The position numbers and the translations under genes were made by a program. Below the pieces are notes generated by a model. It was not told the DNA's origin and did not search any database. It saw only the letters and a list, made by a program, of their open reading frames with translations. 64,000 bases of DNA from Roseburia sp. (GTDB taxonomy: Bacteria > Bacillota > Clostridia > Lachnospirales > Lachnospiraceae), in NCBI GenBank assembly GCA_026168605.1, contig JAPFDX010000016.1, positions 1 to 64,000 on the forward strand, in the 5' to 3' direction. Position 1 is the stretch's first letter, and the number at the start of each line of letters is the position of its first letter. Below are positions 36,202-46,319 of the stretch, piece after piece.

Positions 36202-36978
36202 TTAAAATACACCTCCTGACAGAAACTGGAATATCGTGATCACCGTGCCGACGCCGACGGCGATACAGAAAGCTGTCAGCACGGCGTCGATCATGTGGAT
36301 GATGCCGGAGAGATAGTCGCCATTAAAAAAGTCCCGAATGGACGTGGTAAGGGCGATCCCCGGCACGAGGGGCATGATACCGCCGATAATGACCTTGTCA
36401 TAGTGCGTCGGAGCGCCCAGAGATACCGTGGCGAGAGCGAGCAGTGTCACAAGCGCGCTGCCCAGGATATTTGTGATAAATTTTGAAGTTTTATTCCGGT
36501 CTAATCTGCCGCGGAACATCTGGAGCAGCACACCGACAAAAAAAGAAGTGACTGCGTCGAGCAGATTGCCGCCGAACAGGTAGCCGAAGCAGGCGCAGCC
36601 AAGTCCGCAGAAAATGAGCTGTGTCAGCCTGGAACTGTATGGGATCGATTTACATTCCTCCAGCCGTATCCACGCGTCGGCAAGAGAGCACTCATGGGAG
36701 CAGATCTCTCTGGAGAGCTGGTTTATAGCGGCGACGCGCCCCAGATGGATGGAGCCGAGCGGGATATGCCGGATCATGCTGCACGCATCGTCTTTGTTTT
36801 CATTGGCGCTCGCAAAAATGCCATTCGACAGGACGTACACATCATAATTTTCAATTTCATATGCTTCCAGAACGTGCATCACGGTGTCTTCCACACGGTA
36901 AACCTCCGCGCCGTTTCGAAGCAGCGCGTCTCCAATTTCAACGGAAAGGGCGAGAACCTCCTTCGTCACTACTGCCAT
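36202..36978 (-). CDS. Threonine/serine exporter family, large subunit (YjjP-like, ThrE_1)
   Basis: 258 residues from ATG 36978 (aaagga about 12 bases upstream, so the start is slightly uncertain). N-terminal soluble part has ALLRNGAEVYRVEDTVMHV, then five hydrophobic segments with IPLGSIHLGRVAAIN and GGIMPLVPGIALTTSIRDFF. Expected to export threonine, serine or related dicarboxylates with the YjjB-like partner at the inner membrane. Divergent from the FKBP lipoprotein gene. Confidence 0.85.
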   Translation of the reverse strand: MAVVTKEVLALSVEIGDALLRNGAEVYRVEDTVMHVLEAYEIENYDVYVLSNGIFASANENKDDACSMIRHIPLGSIHLGRVAAINQLSREICSHECSLADAWIRLEECKSIPYSSRLTQLIFCGLGCACFGYLFGGNLLDAVTSFFVGVLLQMFRGRLDRNKTSKFITNILGSALVTLLALATVSLGAPTHYDKVIIGGIMPLVPGIALTTSIRDFFNGDYLSGIIHMIDAVLTAFCIAVGVGTVITIFQFLSGGVF

Positions 36979-37171
36979 GCTGTTATTCAATCCTTTCAGG
37001 TTGCTCAAAACATTCTTATGAAAAGGTATCATGTTTTTTTGTAAAATGCAATGTGATATGAAACATTTGTGAAACTTTGACGCCATGTCTTTTTTTTTGC
37101 GGAAAACTATGGTATGTTAGTAAAGTTAAGCGGCAGAAGCCGCCCGCAGGAAAGACAGAAAGGAATGGATT

Positions 37172-38413
37172 ATGAAAAAGAGACTGGTAGCACTGATGCT
37201 TGGTGCGATGCTTGCAGTGTCAGCCGCAGGCTGTGGTGCAGAGGACGAAAATAACGCAGTGGGTGAGACGGAGGGTACAGAATCCGTGGAAGGAACGGAA
37301 ACCTCCGAAAAGGTAGTGGCGGCAAGCAGCGCTTTTGATCTAAAGGGCAGCGATTATGTGAAGCTGTGTGATTATAATGATATTTCGATCACGATCACCG
37401 GGGACTACGAGGTGGAAGATACAGAGGTGCATGACTATTTTGCGCAGACGTTCACGGACTATGGACCATTTTATATGGAAGACACCGAAAAGCAGGTGAT
37501 AGAGGAAGGCGATATCGTGGATGTCGATTATGTCGGCAAGCTCGACGGCGAGGCATTTGAGGGCGGCAGCGCCGAACACCAGCTCATTGATGTCTATAAC
37601 AATGCGTCGGCAACGGGCAGCGGCTACATCGAAGGATTTACGGATGGGTTAAAGGGCGCAAAGGTCGGCGATGTGATCGACTGCGACGTGACATTCCCGG
37701 AGGATTACGGCAATGCTGACCTTGCGGGAAAGGCAGTCGTATTCACCTTTACGGTAAATTCCATCCAGAAGGAAATGACGCTGGATGACGTCAACGATGA
37801 GTTTGCGATGGAGCAGTTTCAGGTAGAGACGGTCGAGGAGATGTATGAGGTGATCCGTGAGGCTTTGGAGCAGCAGGCGGATTTCATGAAACAGCGCGAT
37901 ACCTATACCACGCTCCAGCAGTATCTGATGGACAACTGTACCGTTGAGGTGCCGGAGGACTATGTGGCTGCAAGGGTGAGCGATTACAAGAATCAGTATA
38001 TCACCTACTACTGCGGCGGTGACGAGAGTCAGCTTGAGAACTATGTCAGCACCTACGAGGGCAAGACCGTGGAGGAGATGGAAGCGTACTGGCAGGAGAA
38101 TCTGACACAGGCGGTCCGTCTGGAGCTGATCATGGATGCGATCGCAGAGGAGATGGATCTGACCGTCAGCGATGAGGACTTTGAGGCATACGCACAGATG
38201 ATGGCGGCAAGCGGCGGCTATGAGTCGCCGGAGGCGATGTACGGGCTCTACGGCTACGGCGATGCAGAATACGGCTCCCGCTATTTCAGGGATCTGTATC
38301 TGTATGATCTCGCGCTGGAAAAAGTGGCAGAGAACGCCAAGGTGACAGTTGACACCACGCTCTTAGAGAGCGAGGAGGGCACGGAAACCGTGGAGGAGAC
38401 AGAACTTCCGTAA
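37172..38413 (+). CDS. Extracytoplasmic FKBP-type peptidyl-prolyl isomerase lipoprotein, trigger-factor-like
   Basis: 413 residues, ATG 37172 after aaaggaatggatt. Signal peptide MKKRLVALMLGAMLAVSAAG then Cys21, so the protein is lipid-anchored outside the membrane. After a Glu/Thr-rich linker, residues about 105-200 form an FKBP domain (EEGDIVDVDYVGKLDGEAFEGG, GFTDGLKGAKVGDVIDCDVTFP). The rest is helical and resembles the C-terminal chaperone arms of trigger factor. Probably a folding factor for secreted proteins, analogous in role but not in family to PrsA. The C-terminus is Glu/Thr-rich. Confidence 0.88.
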   Translation: MKKRLVALMLGAMLAVSAAGCGAEDENNAVGETEGTESVEGTETSEKVVAASSAFDLKGSDYVKLCDYNDISITITGDYEVEDTEVHDYFAQTFTDYGPFYMEDTEKQVIEEGDIVDVDYVGKLDGEAFEGGSAEHQLIDVYNNASATGSGYIEGFTDGLKGAKVGDVIDCDVTFPEDYGNADLAGKAVVFTFTVNSIQKEMTLDDVNDEFAMEQFQVETVEEMYEVIREALEQQADFMKQRDTYTTLQQYLMDNCTVEVPEDYVAARVSDYKNQYITYYCGGDESQLENYVSTYEGKTVEEMEAYWQENLTQAVRLELIMDAIAEEMDLTVSDEDFEAYAQMMAASGGYESPEAMYGLYGYGDAEYGSRYFRDLYLYDLALEKVAENAKVTVDTTLLESEEGTETVEETELP

Positions 38414-38421
38414 GAGAGGCA

Positions 38422-38450
38422 TTGATTTTTTCGTGAAGGACGGATAGAAT
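38422..38450 (+). promoter_or_regulatory. Sigma-A promoter of asnS
   Basis: TTGATT (38422-38427), 17 bases, TAGAAT (38445-38450), 41 bases before the start codon. The leader is too short for a T-box. Confidence 0.6.
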
Positions 38451-38491
38451 ATATCATAAAACGGACGCGAACAGCGGGATGGAGGAAAAGT

Positions 38492-39883
38492 ATGGATTTG
38501 GTAAATGTAAGGGATTTATTCCGTGAGAAAGAGTCGTACATTGACACGACAGTGACAGTCGGAGGATGGGTGAGAAGTATCCGCAATTCCAAAAATTTCG
38601 GTTTTATCGTGGTGAACGACGGAACCTTTTTTGAGCCGGTGCAGGTGGTATTCTCCGATGTGCTGGAGAACTTTGCGGAGATCGAGAAGTTAAATGTCGG
38701 CGCGGCGATCATTGTGACAGGAAAACTGGTGGAGACGCCGGAGATGAAGCAGCCGTTTGAGATCCAGGCGGAGAAGATCGAGATCGAGGGTGCATCCACG
38801 CCGGATTACCCGCTGCAGAAGAAAAAGCACAGCTTTGAATATCTGAGAACCATCTCGCATCTGCGTCCGAGGACAAACACCTTCGAGGCGGTGTTCCGCG
38901 TGCGTTCCCTGATCGCCTATGCGATCCACAAATTTTTCCAGGAGCGCGATTTCGTCTATGTGCACACGCCGCTGATCACCGGGAGCGACTGCGAGGGCGC
39001 GGGCGAGATGTTCCAGGTGACGACGCTGGATCTTGCCAACGTGCCGAAGAACGAGGACGGCAGCGTGGATTTTAGCAGGGACTTCTTCAACAAGCCGACG
39101 AATCTGACCGTGAGCGGACAGTTAAACGGCGAGACCTACGCGATGGCGTTCAAGAACATCTACACGTTCGGACCGACCTTCCGTGCGGAGAATTCCAACA
39201 CGACACGCCATGCGGCAGAGTTCTGGATGATCGAGCCGGAGATCGCGTTTGCAGATCTGGACGACAACATGATGCTCGCCGAGAGTATGCTCAAATATAT
39301 CATCAACTATGTGCTGGAGCACGCGCCGGAGGAGATGGCGTTCTTCAACAACTTTATCGACAAGGGACTGCTCGACCGCCTGAACAATGTGGTCAACTCC
39401 GATTTTGCCCGCGTGACCTACACGGAGGCGATTGACATCCTCCGGAAGAACAATGACAAATTTGAGTACAAGGTGTCATGGGGTGTGGACTTACAGACGG
39501 AGCATGAGCGCTATCTGACCGAGGAGGTGTTCAAGCGCCCGGTGTTTGTGACCGACTATCCGAAGGAGATCAAGGCGTTCTACATGAAGCTGAACGAGGA
39601 TGGAAAGACCGTGGCAGCCGTGGACTGTCTGGTTCCGGGTATCGGTGAGATCATTGGAGGCAGCCAGAGAGAGGACGATTACGACAAGCTGCTCGCGAGG
39701 ATCAACGAGCTTGGATTACATGAGGAGGACTATGGCTTCTACATGGATCTGCGCAAATATGGTTCCGCAAGACACGCAGGCTTTGGTCTTGGCTTTGAGC
39801 GCTGCGTGATGTACCTGACAGGTATGTCGAATATCCGCGACGTGATCCCGTTCCCGAGAACGGTAAACAACTGTGAATTATAA
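38492..39883 (+). CDS. asnS: Asparaginyl-tRNA synthetase
   Basis: 463 residues, ATG 38492 after ggaggaaaagt. Class II synthetase charging tRNA-Asn. N-terminal OB-fold anticodon domain ([19 protein letters not shown]), then the catalytic core with motif 2 [21 protein letters not shown] and the C-terminal motif 3 [33 protein letters not shown] and the lack of a GAD domain support Asn over Asp specificity. Followed by a strong terminator. Confidence 0.96.
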   Translation: MDLVNVRDLFREKESYIDTTVTVGGWVRSIRNSKNFGFIVVNDGTFFEPVQVVFSDVLENFAEIEKLNVGAAIIVTGKLVETPEMKQPFEIQAEKIEIEGASTPDYPLQKKKHSFEYLRTISHLRPRTNTFEAVFRVRSLIAYAIHKFFQERDFVYVHTPLITGSDCEGAGEMFQVTTLDLANVPKNEDGSVDFSRDFFNKPTNLTVSGQLNGETYAMAFKNIYTFGPTFRAENSNTTRHAAEFWMIEPEIAFADLDDNMMLAESMLKYIINYVLEHAPEEMAFFNNFIDKGLLDRLNNVVNSDFARVTYTEAIDILRKNNDKFEYKVSWGVDLQTEHERYLTEEVFKRPVFVTDYPKEIKAFYMKLNEDGKTVAAVDCLVPGIGEIIGGSQREDDYDKLLARINELGLHEEDYGFYMDLRKYGSARHAGFGLGFERCVMYLTGMSNIRDVIPFPRTVNNCEL

Positions 39884-39892
39884 AAAAATAGT

Positions 39893-39934
39893 GTAAAAAA
39901 TCAGGCAGTCTCTTGTGGGCTGCCTGATTTTTTA
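39893..39934 (+). terminator. Intrinsic terminator of asnS
   Basis: Perfect 16-bp stem gtaaaaaatcaggcag (39893-39908) with ctgcctgattttttac (39919-39934), including the T run. Confidence 0.9.
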
Positions 39935-39956
39935 CGAAAATTTTAGAATAGCTGCG

Positions 39957-39985
39957 TTGACATCTCCGTAGAATAAGAGTAGTAT
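39957..39985 (+). promoter_or_regulatory. Candidate promoter of the haemolysin III-like gene
   Basis: TTGACA (39957-39962), 17 bases, TAGTAT (39980-39985). A TATAAT at 39983-39988 gives a better -10 but a 20-base spacer. Either way the -10 region touches the 40-bp palindrome. Confidence 0.5.
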
Positions 39986-40024
39986 AATTTCAACAAGTAG
40001 TTTTAAAAACTACTTGTTGAAATT
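39985..40024. repeat. 40-bp perfect palindrome, possible operator
   Basis: taatttcaacaagtagtttt (39985-40004) is followed without spacer by its exact reverse complement (40005-40024). It lies at the expected -10/+1 region of the promoter and ends 47 bases before the start codon of the haemolysin III-like gene. An operator for a dimeric or tetrameric repressor, or a hairpin at the mRNA 5' end, are both possible. Confidence 0.9.
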
Positions 40025-40070
40025 AGAATAACTACAAGACAAGAATGGAGTTTCAAAGGGGGCTTGTGTG

Positions 40071-40721
40071 ATGCAGATTACAATCAGAGAACCGGGAAGT
40101 GCGATTACACATTTTATAGGGATGATGCTTGCCGTGGTGGCGGCGATGCCGCTTGTGGCAAAGGCGGGGCTGTCGGGGAGTGTGACAACCGTCTGTGCCA
40201 TGATGATTTTTATGGGGAGCATGGTGCTTCTCTACGGGGCGAGTACGCTCTACCATTCCGTGACCGCGCAGGGGCGTGTGCTGCGCGTGTTCCGCAAGCT
40301 GGACCACATGATGATATTTGTGCTCATCGCCGGTTCCTATACGCCGGTCTGCATGATCGTGTTGGGAGGAAAAGAAGGATATATGCTGCTGGCGGCGGTC
40401 TGGGGGATCGCGGCGGCTGGGATGCTTATCAAGCTGCTCTGGATCAACTGCCCGAAATGGTTTTCCTCGGTGATCTACATCGCGATGGGCTGGGTCTGCG
40501 TGTTTGTGTTCGGAGAGCTGATGGAGACGCTTTCCCCCGCGGGCTTTTTCTGGCTGCTGGCGGGTGGCATCATCTATACGGTGGGCGGCGTGATCTATGC
40601 GCTCAAGACGCCGGCATTTGATTCCAGACATACCAATTTTGGAAGCCATGAGATTTTCCATCTGTTTGTGATGGCGGGCAGTATCTGCCATTTTATCTTT
40701 ATGTACCGCTATGTGCTCTGA
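40071..40721 (+). CDS. Haemolysin III / PAQR-family membrane protein (YqfA-like)
   Basis: 216 residues from ATG 40071 with aaaggggg eight bases upstream. Seven hydrophobic segments. The family's zinc-site residues are visible: STLYHS in the early part, KLDHMMIFVLIAGSYTP, and HEIFHLFVMAGSICHF at the C-terminus. Related proteins act in membrane lipid homeostasis or as putative ceramidase-like hydrolases; the haemolysin name is historical. Controlled by the promoter/palindrome upstream. Confidence 0.9.
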   Translation: MQITIREPGSAITHFIGMMLAVVAAMPLVAKAGLSGSVTTVCAMMIFMGSMVLLYGASTLYHSVTAQGRVLRVFRKLDHMMIFVLIAGSYTPVCMIVLGGKEGYMLLAAVWGIAAAGMLIKLLWINCPKWFSSVIYIAMGWVCVFVFGELMETLSPAGFFWLLAGGIIYTVGGVIYALKTPAFDSRHTNFGSHEIFHLFVMAGSICHFIFMYRYVL

Positions 40722-40826
40722 GATCGGAAAGGGTCTGTTTTTGGTGCGGGTCTTGTGATATACTGGACGGAGAAAAGAAAGCGGCGGCAGGAAAAGGCTG
40801 CGGTTTACAGTCAGGAGGATAAAAGA

Positions 40827-41741
40827 ATGAGATATGTGCTGGAAAATCAGACGCTTAGGGTAGAGATCGACACGCACGGCGCGGAGGTGAAGTCTGTGCA
40901 GCGGAAAAACGATGGGCGGGAATATATGTGGCAGGCAGATCCGAAATACTGGGGACGTACCTCTCCGGTGCTCTTTCCGTTTGTGGGAGGGTTGCGGAAC
41001 CGTGAGTATACTTACGGGGGCAAAAACTACCGGATGGGACAGCATGGGTTTGCAAGGGATATGGAATTTTGCTGTGAATCTGTGGACGGCGCTCCGGCAG
41101 AGGGGGCAGGGGAGAAGGCGCAGAGCAGCATCTGGTTTGCACTTTCGTCCGATGAGAACACGATGGAGAATTATCCGTTTGCGTTCTGTCTCCACATCGG
41201 GTATGAGCTGGTGGAAAATGAGCTGAAAGTTCTCTGGCGCGTGGAGAACACAGACGATGCGCCGATGTATTTTTCCATCGGAGCGCACCCGGCATTTTTG
41301 TGCCCGATACACGGGGAGTCCGACAAGACGGGCTACGGGCTGTACTTTGGCGGCTTGCAGGATGAGCTGCACTATCATGGCAACACTGCCGACGGGCTGG
41401 CGCTGATGGATGACCAGGTGCTGGCACTTGCCGATGGCAGGGCGGTGTTTGCGCCGGGATTTTTTGACGCGTGCACCTATATGGTGGAGAACAGGCAGAC
41501 CGGGGAGGTCGGGCTGTTTGACCGCGAGGGCAATGTCTATGTGACGGTGACGTTTGACGCGCCGATGTTTGCCATCTGGTCGCCGGAGGGCAAGGATGCG
41601 CCGTTTGTGTGCATCGAGCCGTGGTATGGCAGATGTGACGCGGCGGATTTCCAGGGAAGTATCGCGGAGCGCGCCTATGAGAATGCGCTCGCGCCGGAAG
41701 GGGTATTCAAGGCATCCTACGGGATGCGGTTTGCCGTTTAG
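40827..41741 (+). CDS. Aldose 1-epimerase-like protein (galactose mutarotase fold)
   Basis: 304 residues from ATG 40827 with aggagg eight bases upstream. Beta-sandwich mutarotase fold: KYWGRTSPVLFPFVGGL near the N-terminus, MGQHGFARD with a likely catalytic His, SIGAHPAFLCPI with the second His, and CIEPWYGRCD with the acidic residue region. Close to the LacX-type subgroup, whose exact sugar is unclear. No sugar operon surrounds it. Confidence 0.85.
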   Translation: MRYVLENQTLRVEIDTHGAEVKSVQRKNDGREYMWQADPKYWGRTSPVLFPFVGGLRNREYTYGGKNYRMGQHGFARDMEFCCESVDGAPAEGAGEKAQSSIWFALSSDENTMENYPFAFCLHIGYELVENELKVLWRVENTDDAPMYFSIGAHPAFLCPIHGESDKTGYGLYFGGLQDELHYHGNTADGLALMDDQVLALADGRAVFAPGFFDACTYMVENRQTGEVGLFDREGNVYVTVTFDAPMFAIWSPEGKDAPFVCIEPWYGRCDAADFQGSIAERAYENALAPEGVFKASYGMRFAV

Positions 41742-41805
41742 GAACAGAGTCATAGAAAAGCTGTCTGGGGCATATAGTTAAAATATATCTTATGTCAGGC
41801 GGGTT

Positions 41806-42204
41806 ATGGGAATGAATCTGGAACGAAGGGTAAAGCCAAGAGATGCAAAAAACAGTCCGGCAAACGCAGTTTTTGTATCGGTTTTTGCAATGTTTATCAT
41901 AAGTGGTGTTCTGTTGCTGCTGCTTGCGCTGCTGCTCTATAAAATGGAGCTGACGGAGCAGGCGGTCAGGATCGGTGTCGTCGTTATTTACGTGGTATCG
42001 GGATTTGCAGGGGGCTTTCTGATGGGAAAGATGATGCGCGAGCAGAAATATCTGTGGGGACTTGCAGCGGGAGCTGCCTACTTTGCGCTGTTGTTTGTGG
42101 CGTCCGTGCTGATCAAGGGCGGATTTGACATGGATATGACGAAATCGGTAACGACCTTTATCCTGTGCGCGGCGTCCGGCATGGCAGGCGGCATGGTGAG
42201 CTGA
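41806..42204 (+). CDS. TIGR04086-type membrane protein (YrzE-like)
   Basis: 132 residues with four hydrophobic segments and a short basic N-terminus. GVVVIYVVSGFAGGFLMGKMM and the final FILCAASGMAGGM are the segments I associate with this small family, often located beside the secDF or yajC genes as here. Function unknown. The start could be ATG 41806 or the in-frame ATG 41812. Confidence 0.7.
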   Translation: MGMNLERRVKPRDAKNSPANAVFVSVFAMFIISGVLLLLLALLLYKMELTEQAVRIGVVVIYVVSGFAGGFLMGKMMREQKYLWGLAAGAAYFALLFVASVLIKGGFDMDMTKSVTTFILCAASGMAGGMVS

Positions 42205-42321
42205 AAAAAGGGCTTTTCTTACAGATACGGCTGTGATATACTATATAAGGCATTTAAGGTGACCGTCCGCATAGCGTGCGGTCATTTGTGCGTTATACAA
42301 ATGCTAGAAAGTGAGAATAGT

Positions 42322-44484
42322 ATGATGAATATGAAAAAGAGTAAAGCAACAGCCATTCTGGTGGCAGTTGTCGCTGCGCTGGCAGGACTTGCTTACTGGG
42401 CGTCGATCATCCTTTCTTCGACCGGGATCGGGGAGACGATGAGCATACCGCTGGGACTTGACCTCTCCGGCGGTGTATCTATCACATACCAGATCATGGA
42501 TGAGGATCCGAGTGAGGAGGATGTGAACGATACGATCTACAAGCTTCAGAAGCGTGTGGAGGGCTACAGCACGGAGGCATCTGTCTATCAGGTGGGAGAC
42601 GACCGCATCACGGTCGAGATCCCGGGTAAATCCGATGCGAATGCGATCCTGGAGGAGCTTGGCAATCCGGGTTCCCTGGAATTTCAGCTTCCGGACGGCA
42701 CGGTGTATATGACCGGCGACCAGGTCGCAGGCGCGAAGGCAGGAACGACCGAGGACGCATATGGGAATAAAGGGTATGTCGTACAGTTGACGCTGACGGA
42801 TGAGGGCGCGAAGCTGTTTGGCGAGGTGACGGCTGCAAATGTCGGAAAACGGCTTCCGATCGTCTATGACGGTGAGCAGATCAGCAATCCGCAGGTGCAG
42901 GAGGCGATCAACGGAGGCTCGGCGCAGATTTCGGGTATGAAGTCCTACGAGGAGGCGGAGACGCTGGCGACACAGATCCGCATCGGTTCCCTCTCCTTAA
43001 AGCTTGAGGAGCTGGAGTCGAGCGTGGTTGGGGCACAGCTTGGAAGTCAGGCGATCACGTCCAGCTTAAAGGCGGCGGCGATCGGACTTGTGATCGTCAT
43101 GGTGTTTATGATCGTGATGTACGCGGTTCCGGGTGTCGCAGCATCCCTTGCGCTGATGATCTACACGGCGCTTGTGATCGTGACGCTGTACCTGTTTGAC
43201 ATCACGCTGACCCTGCCGGGTATCGCGGGTATCATTCTCGGTATCGGCATGGCGGTGGACGCCAACATCATTATCTTTGCGCGTATCCGCGAGGAGATCG
43301 CGACCGGAAAGACGGTACAGTCCTCGATGAAGATCGGTTTTAAAAAGGCGATGTCCGCAATTCTGGACGGCAATATCACGACGCTGATCGCGGCAGTGGT
43401 GCTGATGGGACTTGGCTCCGGTACGGTAAAGGGCTTTGCCTACACGCTGATGATCGGTATTTTGCTGTCCATGTTTACAGCGCTCGCCGTGACAAGATGG
43501 ATCCTCTATGCATTGTACGGCATGGGCTTAAAGGATGAGAAGTTTTACGGGCGCGCGAAGGAGCGCAAAACCATTCATTTCCTTGGAAAGAAGGGCATAT
43601 TCTTTACGGTTTCCCTGCTTGTCATCGCCGGAGGACTTGTGGCGATGGGCGTTCACCAGGTGAAGGGAACCGGGGCGTTAAACTACGGTCTTGATTTTGT
43701 GGGCGGTACTTCAACGACAGCCGATTTTGGCAAGGATTATACGATCGAGCAGATCGAGGATCAGATCGTTCCTGTTGTAGCCGGGATCACCGGGGACAAC
43801 AATATCATGGCAAACAAGGTCGAGGGTACGACACAGATCACCATAAAGACGCGCACGCTCTCCCTGGATGAGAGAGACGCGTTAAACAGCGCGCTGGCAG
43901 AGGATTTCGGTGTCTCCGAGGAGACGGTGACTTCGCAGAGCATCAGTTCTACCATCAGTGGGGAGATGCGCTCGGATGCGCTGGTGGCAGTGATCGTATC
44001 GACGATCTGTATGCTCATCTATATCTGGTTCCGGTTTAAGGATATCCGCTTTGGCGCGAGCGCGATCATCGCACTGCTGCATGACGTACTCGTGGTGCTT
44101 GCCGTGTACGCGGTTCTGCGGATCTCTGTCGGAAATACGTTTATCGCGTGTATGCTGACGATCATCGGATATTCGATCAACGACACGATCGTTATTTTTG
44201 ACCGTATCCGTGAAAATATGGTAAAGGCTACCGGCAGGATCACAGATGAGGCGCTGGCGGAGATCGCGGACAAGAGCCTGACGCAGACGCTCTCCCGGAG
44301 CATCAATACGTCCATCACCACGTTTGTCATGGTATTTATGCTGTTCCTGTTTGGCGTGCCAAGTATCCGTGAATTTGCGCTGCCGCTGATGGCGGGACTG
44401 ATCTGCGGCGCGTACTCCTCCATCTGTATCGCGACAGAGCTGTGGTATGTGATGAAGGTGCGTTTCGGGAAAAAAGAGGCATAG
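42322..44484 (+). CDS. secDF: Fused protein-export subunit SecDF
   Basis: 720 residues from ATG 42322 (start at 42331 also possible). SecD half (to about 420): one N-terminal membrane helix, LGLDLSGGVSITYQI, periplasmic P1 domain, then five helices including GIAGIILGIGMAVDANIIIFARIREE. SecF half: GLDFVGGTSTTADF, then IIGYSINDTIVIFDRIREN. The conserved Asp residues of the proton-relay motifs are present in both halves. SecDF uses the proton-motive force to complete Sec translocation. Fusion is common in Bacillota. A TATACT -10 box lies at 42237. Confidence 0.95.
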   Translation: MMNMKKSKATAILVAVVAALAGLAYWASIILSSTGIGETMSIPLGLDLSGGVSITYQIMDEDPSEEDVNDTIYKLQKRVEGYSTEASVYQVGDDRITVEIPGKSDANAILEELGNPGSLEFQLPDGTVYMTGDQVAGAKAGTTEDAYGNKGYVVQLTLTDEGAKLFGEVTAANVGKRLPIVYDGEQISNPQVQEAINGGSAQISGMKSYEEAETLATQIRIGSLSLKLEELESSVVGAQLGSQAITSSLKAAAIGLVIVMVFMIVMYAVPGVAASLALMIYTALVIVTLYLFDITLTLPGIAGIILGIGMAVDANIIIFARIREEIATGKTVQSSMKIGFKKAMSAILDGNITTLIAAVVLMGLGSGTVKGFAYTLMIGILLSMFTALAVTRWILYALYGMGLKDEKFYGRAKERKTIHFLGKKGIFFTVSLLVIAGGLVAMGVHQVKGTGALNYGLDFVGGTSTTADFGKDYTIEQIEDQIVPVVAGITGDNNIMANKVEGTTQITIKTRTLSLDERDALNSALAEDFGVSEETVTSQSISSTISGEMRSDALVAVIVSTICMLIYIWFRFKDIRFGASAIIALLHDVLVVLAVYAVLRISVGNTFIACMLTIIGYSINDTIVIFDRIRENMVKATGRITDEALAEIADKSLTQTLSRSINTSITTFVMVFMLFLFGVPSIREFALPLMAGLICGAYSSICIATELWYVMKVRFGKKEA

Positions 44485-44492
44485 GTTTTACG

Positions 44493-44759
44493 ATGGTGGG
44501 AATGATCGTGATTTATCTGCTGGCAATGAATGTGTTTGGCTTTTGCCAGATGGGGATCGACAAGAGAAGGGCGGTGCGGCATGAGTACCGGATCTCCGAG
44601 CGCGCACTGTTTCTTGGGAGCATCCTCGGCGGAAGCCTCGGAAGCTGGCTGGGGATGTATGTGTTTCGCCACAAGACGAGACACTGGTATTTTGTCGTTG
44701 GGATGCCGCTGATCCTTCTGGTTCATGTGGGAATCATTTTATTGTGCCTGCTTATATGA
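44493..44759 (+). CDS. DUF1294-family small membrane protein
   Basis: 88 residues; ATG 44493 chosen, but the ribosome site is weak and ATG 44505 is also possible. Two or three hydrophobic segments around the conserved core MGIDKRRAVRHEYRISE and LGSILGGSLGSWLGMYVFRHKTRH, which define the family. Function unknown. Nine bases after secDF, so co-transcribed. Confidence 0.8.
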   Translation: MVGMIVIYLLAMNVFGFCQMGIDKRRAVRHEYRISERALFLGSILGGSLGSWLGMYVFRHKTRHWYFVVGMPLILLVHVGIILLCLLI

Positions 44760-44798
44760 TTTATAATAAAACAATATAGAAGGCGGACGCTTTTGTCA

Positions 44799-44827
44799 TT
44801 GTTTCGGGCGGCAAAGTACGTTATAAT
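44799..44827 (+). promoter_or_regulatory. Sigma-A promoter of glyA
   Basis: TTGTTT (44799-44804), 17 bases, TATAAT (44822-44827), 51 bases before glyA. Confidence 0.65.
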
Positions 44828-44878
44828 GGTAGCCACAGCAGGAAAAATGCGGGGAACGAAGAAGGGAGAGGGCATACA

Positions 44879-46117
44879 ATGTACACAATGGAAGATATCC
44901 GGGCAGTGGATATGGAGGTCGCAAATGCGATCTGCGATGAATTTGAAAGACAGAACAGTCACATTGAGCTGATCGCGTCAGAGAACTGGGTGAGCCCGGC
45001 GGTGATGTCGGCGATGGGCAGTGTGATGACCAACAAATACGCGGAGGGTTATCCGGGAAAACGCTATTACGGCGGCTGCGAGTGTGTGGACGTGGTGGAG
45101 GAGCTGGCGAGAGAGCGGGCGAAGAAGCTCTTTGGCTGTGAGTATGTCAATGTGCAGCCGCACTCCGGCGCACAGGCGAATATGGCGGTACAGTTCGCCA
45201 TCTTAAAGCCGGGCGATACCGTGATGGGTATGAACTTAGACCACGGCGGGCATCTGACACACGGAAGCCCGGTCAATTTTTCAGGAACTTATTTTCATAT
45301 CGTGCCCTACGGGGTCAACGACGAGGGGCTGATCGATTACGATCAGGTGATGGAGACTGCGATGGAGTGCAGACCTAAAATGATCATTGCGGGCGCGTCC
45401 GCCTACGCGAGAACGATCGATTTCAAAAAGTTCCGTGAGATCGCGGACGCCTGCGGCGCTGTTCTGATGGCGGATATGGCGCATATTGCGGGACTTGTGG
45501 CGGCGGGGCTGCATCCGAGCCCCGTTCCTTATGCGGACGTCGTGACGACGACCACGCACAAGACTCTGCGCGGACCGCGCGGCGGTATGATCCTAAGCAG
45601 TCAGGAGACGGCTGAGAAGTATAACTTCAACAAGGCGATTTTCCCGGGGATCCAGGGGGGACCGCTGATGCACGTGATCGCGGCGAAGGCAGTCTGCTTT
45701 CAGGAGGCGTTGCAGCCGGAATTTAAGGTGTACCAGCAGAATGTGATCGACAACGCGAAGGCGCTGTGTAAGGGGCTGATGGATCGCGGGATCCGGATGG
45801 TGTCGGGCGGTACGGACAATCACCTGATGCTTGTGGATCTGACGAATGTTGACCAGACGGGCAAGGCGGTGGAGCGGCTTTTGGATTCTGTCCACATCAC
45901 CTGCAATAAAAATACGATCCCGAATGATCCGAAGTCTCCGTTTGTGACAAGCGGCGTGCGTCTGGGAACACCGGCAGTGACCTCCCGCGGCATGAACACC
46001 GGGGATATGGACCGGATCGCAGAGGCGGTTGCCATGATGATCAAGGAGGGCGAGTCTGCGGCAGACAGGGCGCGGATCATTGTGAAAGAGCTGACGGAGA
46101 AGTATCCGCTGAAATAA
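44879..46117 (+). CDS. glyA: Serine hydroxymethyltransferase
   Basis: 412 residues, ATG 44879 after gaagggagaggg. PLP enzyme converting serine and tetrahydrofolate to glycine and 5,10-methylene-tetrahydrofolate. Motifs: [51 protein letters not shown] and [16 protein letters not shown] with the PLP lysine. Full length, single gene between a promoter and a terminator. Confidence 0.96.
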   Translation: MYTMEDIRAVDMEVANAICDEFERQNSHIELIASENWVSPAVMSAMGSVMTNKYAEGYPGKRYYGGCECVDVVEELARERAKKLFGCEYVNVQPHSGAQANMAVQFAILKPGDTVMGMNLDHGGHLTHGSPVNFSGTYFHIVPYGVNDEGLIDYDQVMETAMECRPKMIIAGASAYARTIDFKKFREIADACGAVLMADMAHIAGLVAAGLHPSPVPYADVVTTTTHKTLRGPRGGMILSSQETAEKYNFNKAIFPGIQGGPLMHVIAAKAVCFQEALQPEFKVYQQNVIDNAKALCKGLMDRGIRMVSGGTDNHLMLVDLTNVDQTGKAVERLLDSVHITCNKNTIPNDPKSPFVTSGVRLGTPAVTSRGMNTGDMDRIAEAVAMMIKEGESAADRARIIVKELTEKYPLK

Positions 46118-46137
46118 AACAGAGTTTTTGAAATGTA

Positions 46138-46183
46138 CGGACAGCAGAACCGAGATTTTATTTCGGGTCTGCTGTCCGTTTTT
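46138..46183 (+). terminator. Intrinsic terminator of glyA
   Basis: Stem cggacagcaga (46138-46148) with tctgctgtccg (46168-46178), inner pairing as well, followed by ttttt. Confidence 0.85.
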
Positions 46184-46319
46184 GTAGGAAATTAAATAAT
46201 TATTAAGAACAATACACTATATATTGTACGTCAGATATGGTAAGATGGTTACAGCAAAGATACAGTATGGACATTGTGCGCCGGAGGACGGCGGTATGTC
46301 CGGTAAATGGAGGATGCGG

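Noticed and set aside
40053..41753. 566-codon open frame on the minus strand
   Set aside because: It is the shadow of two convincing plus-strand genes (haemolysin III-like and epimerase-like), has no ribosome site, and its translation is a low-complexity mix rich in Arg, His and Pro.
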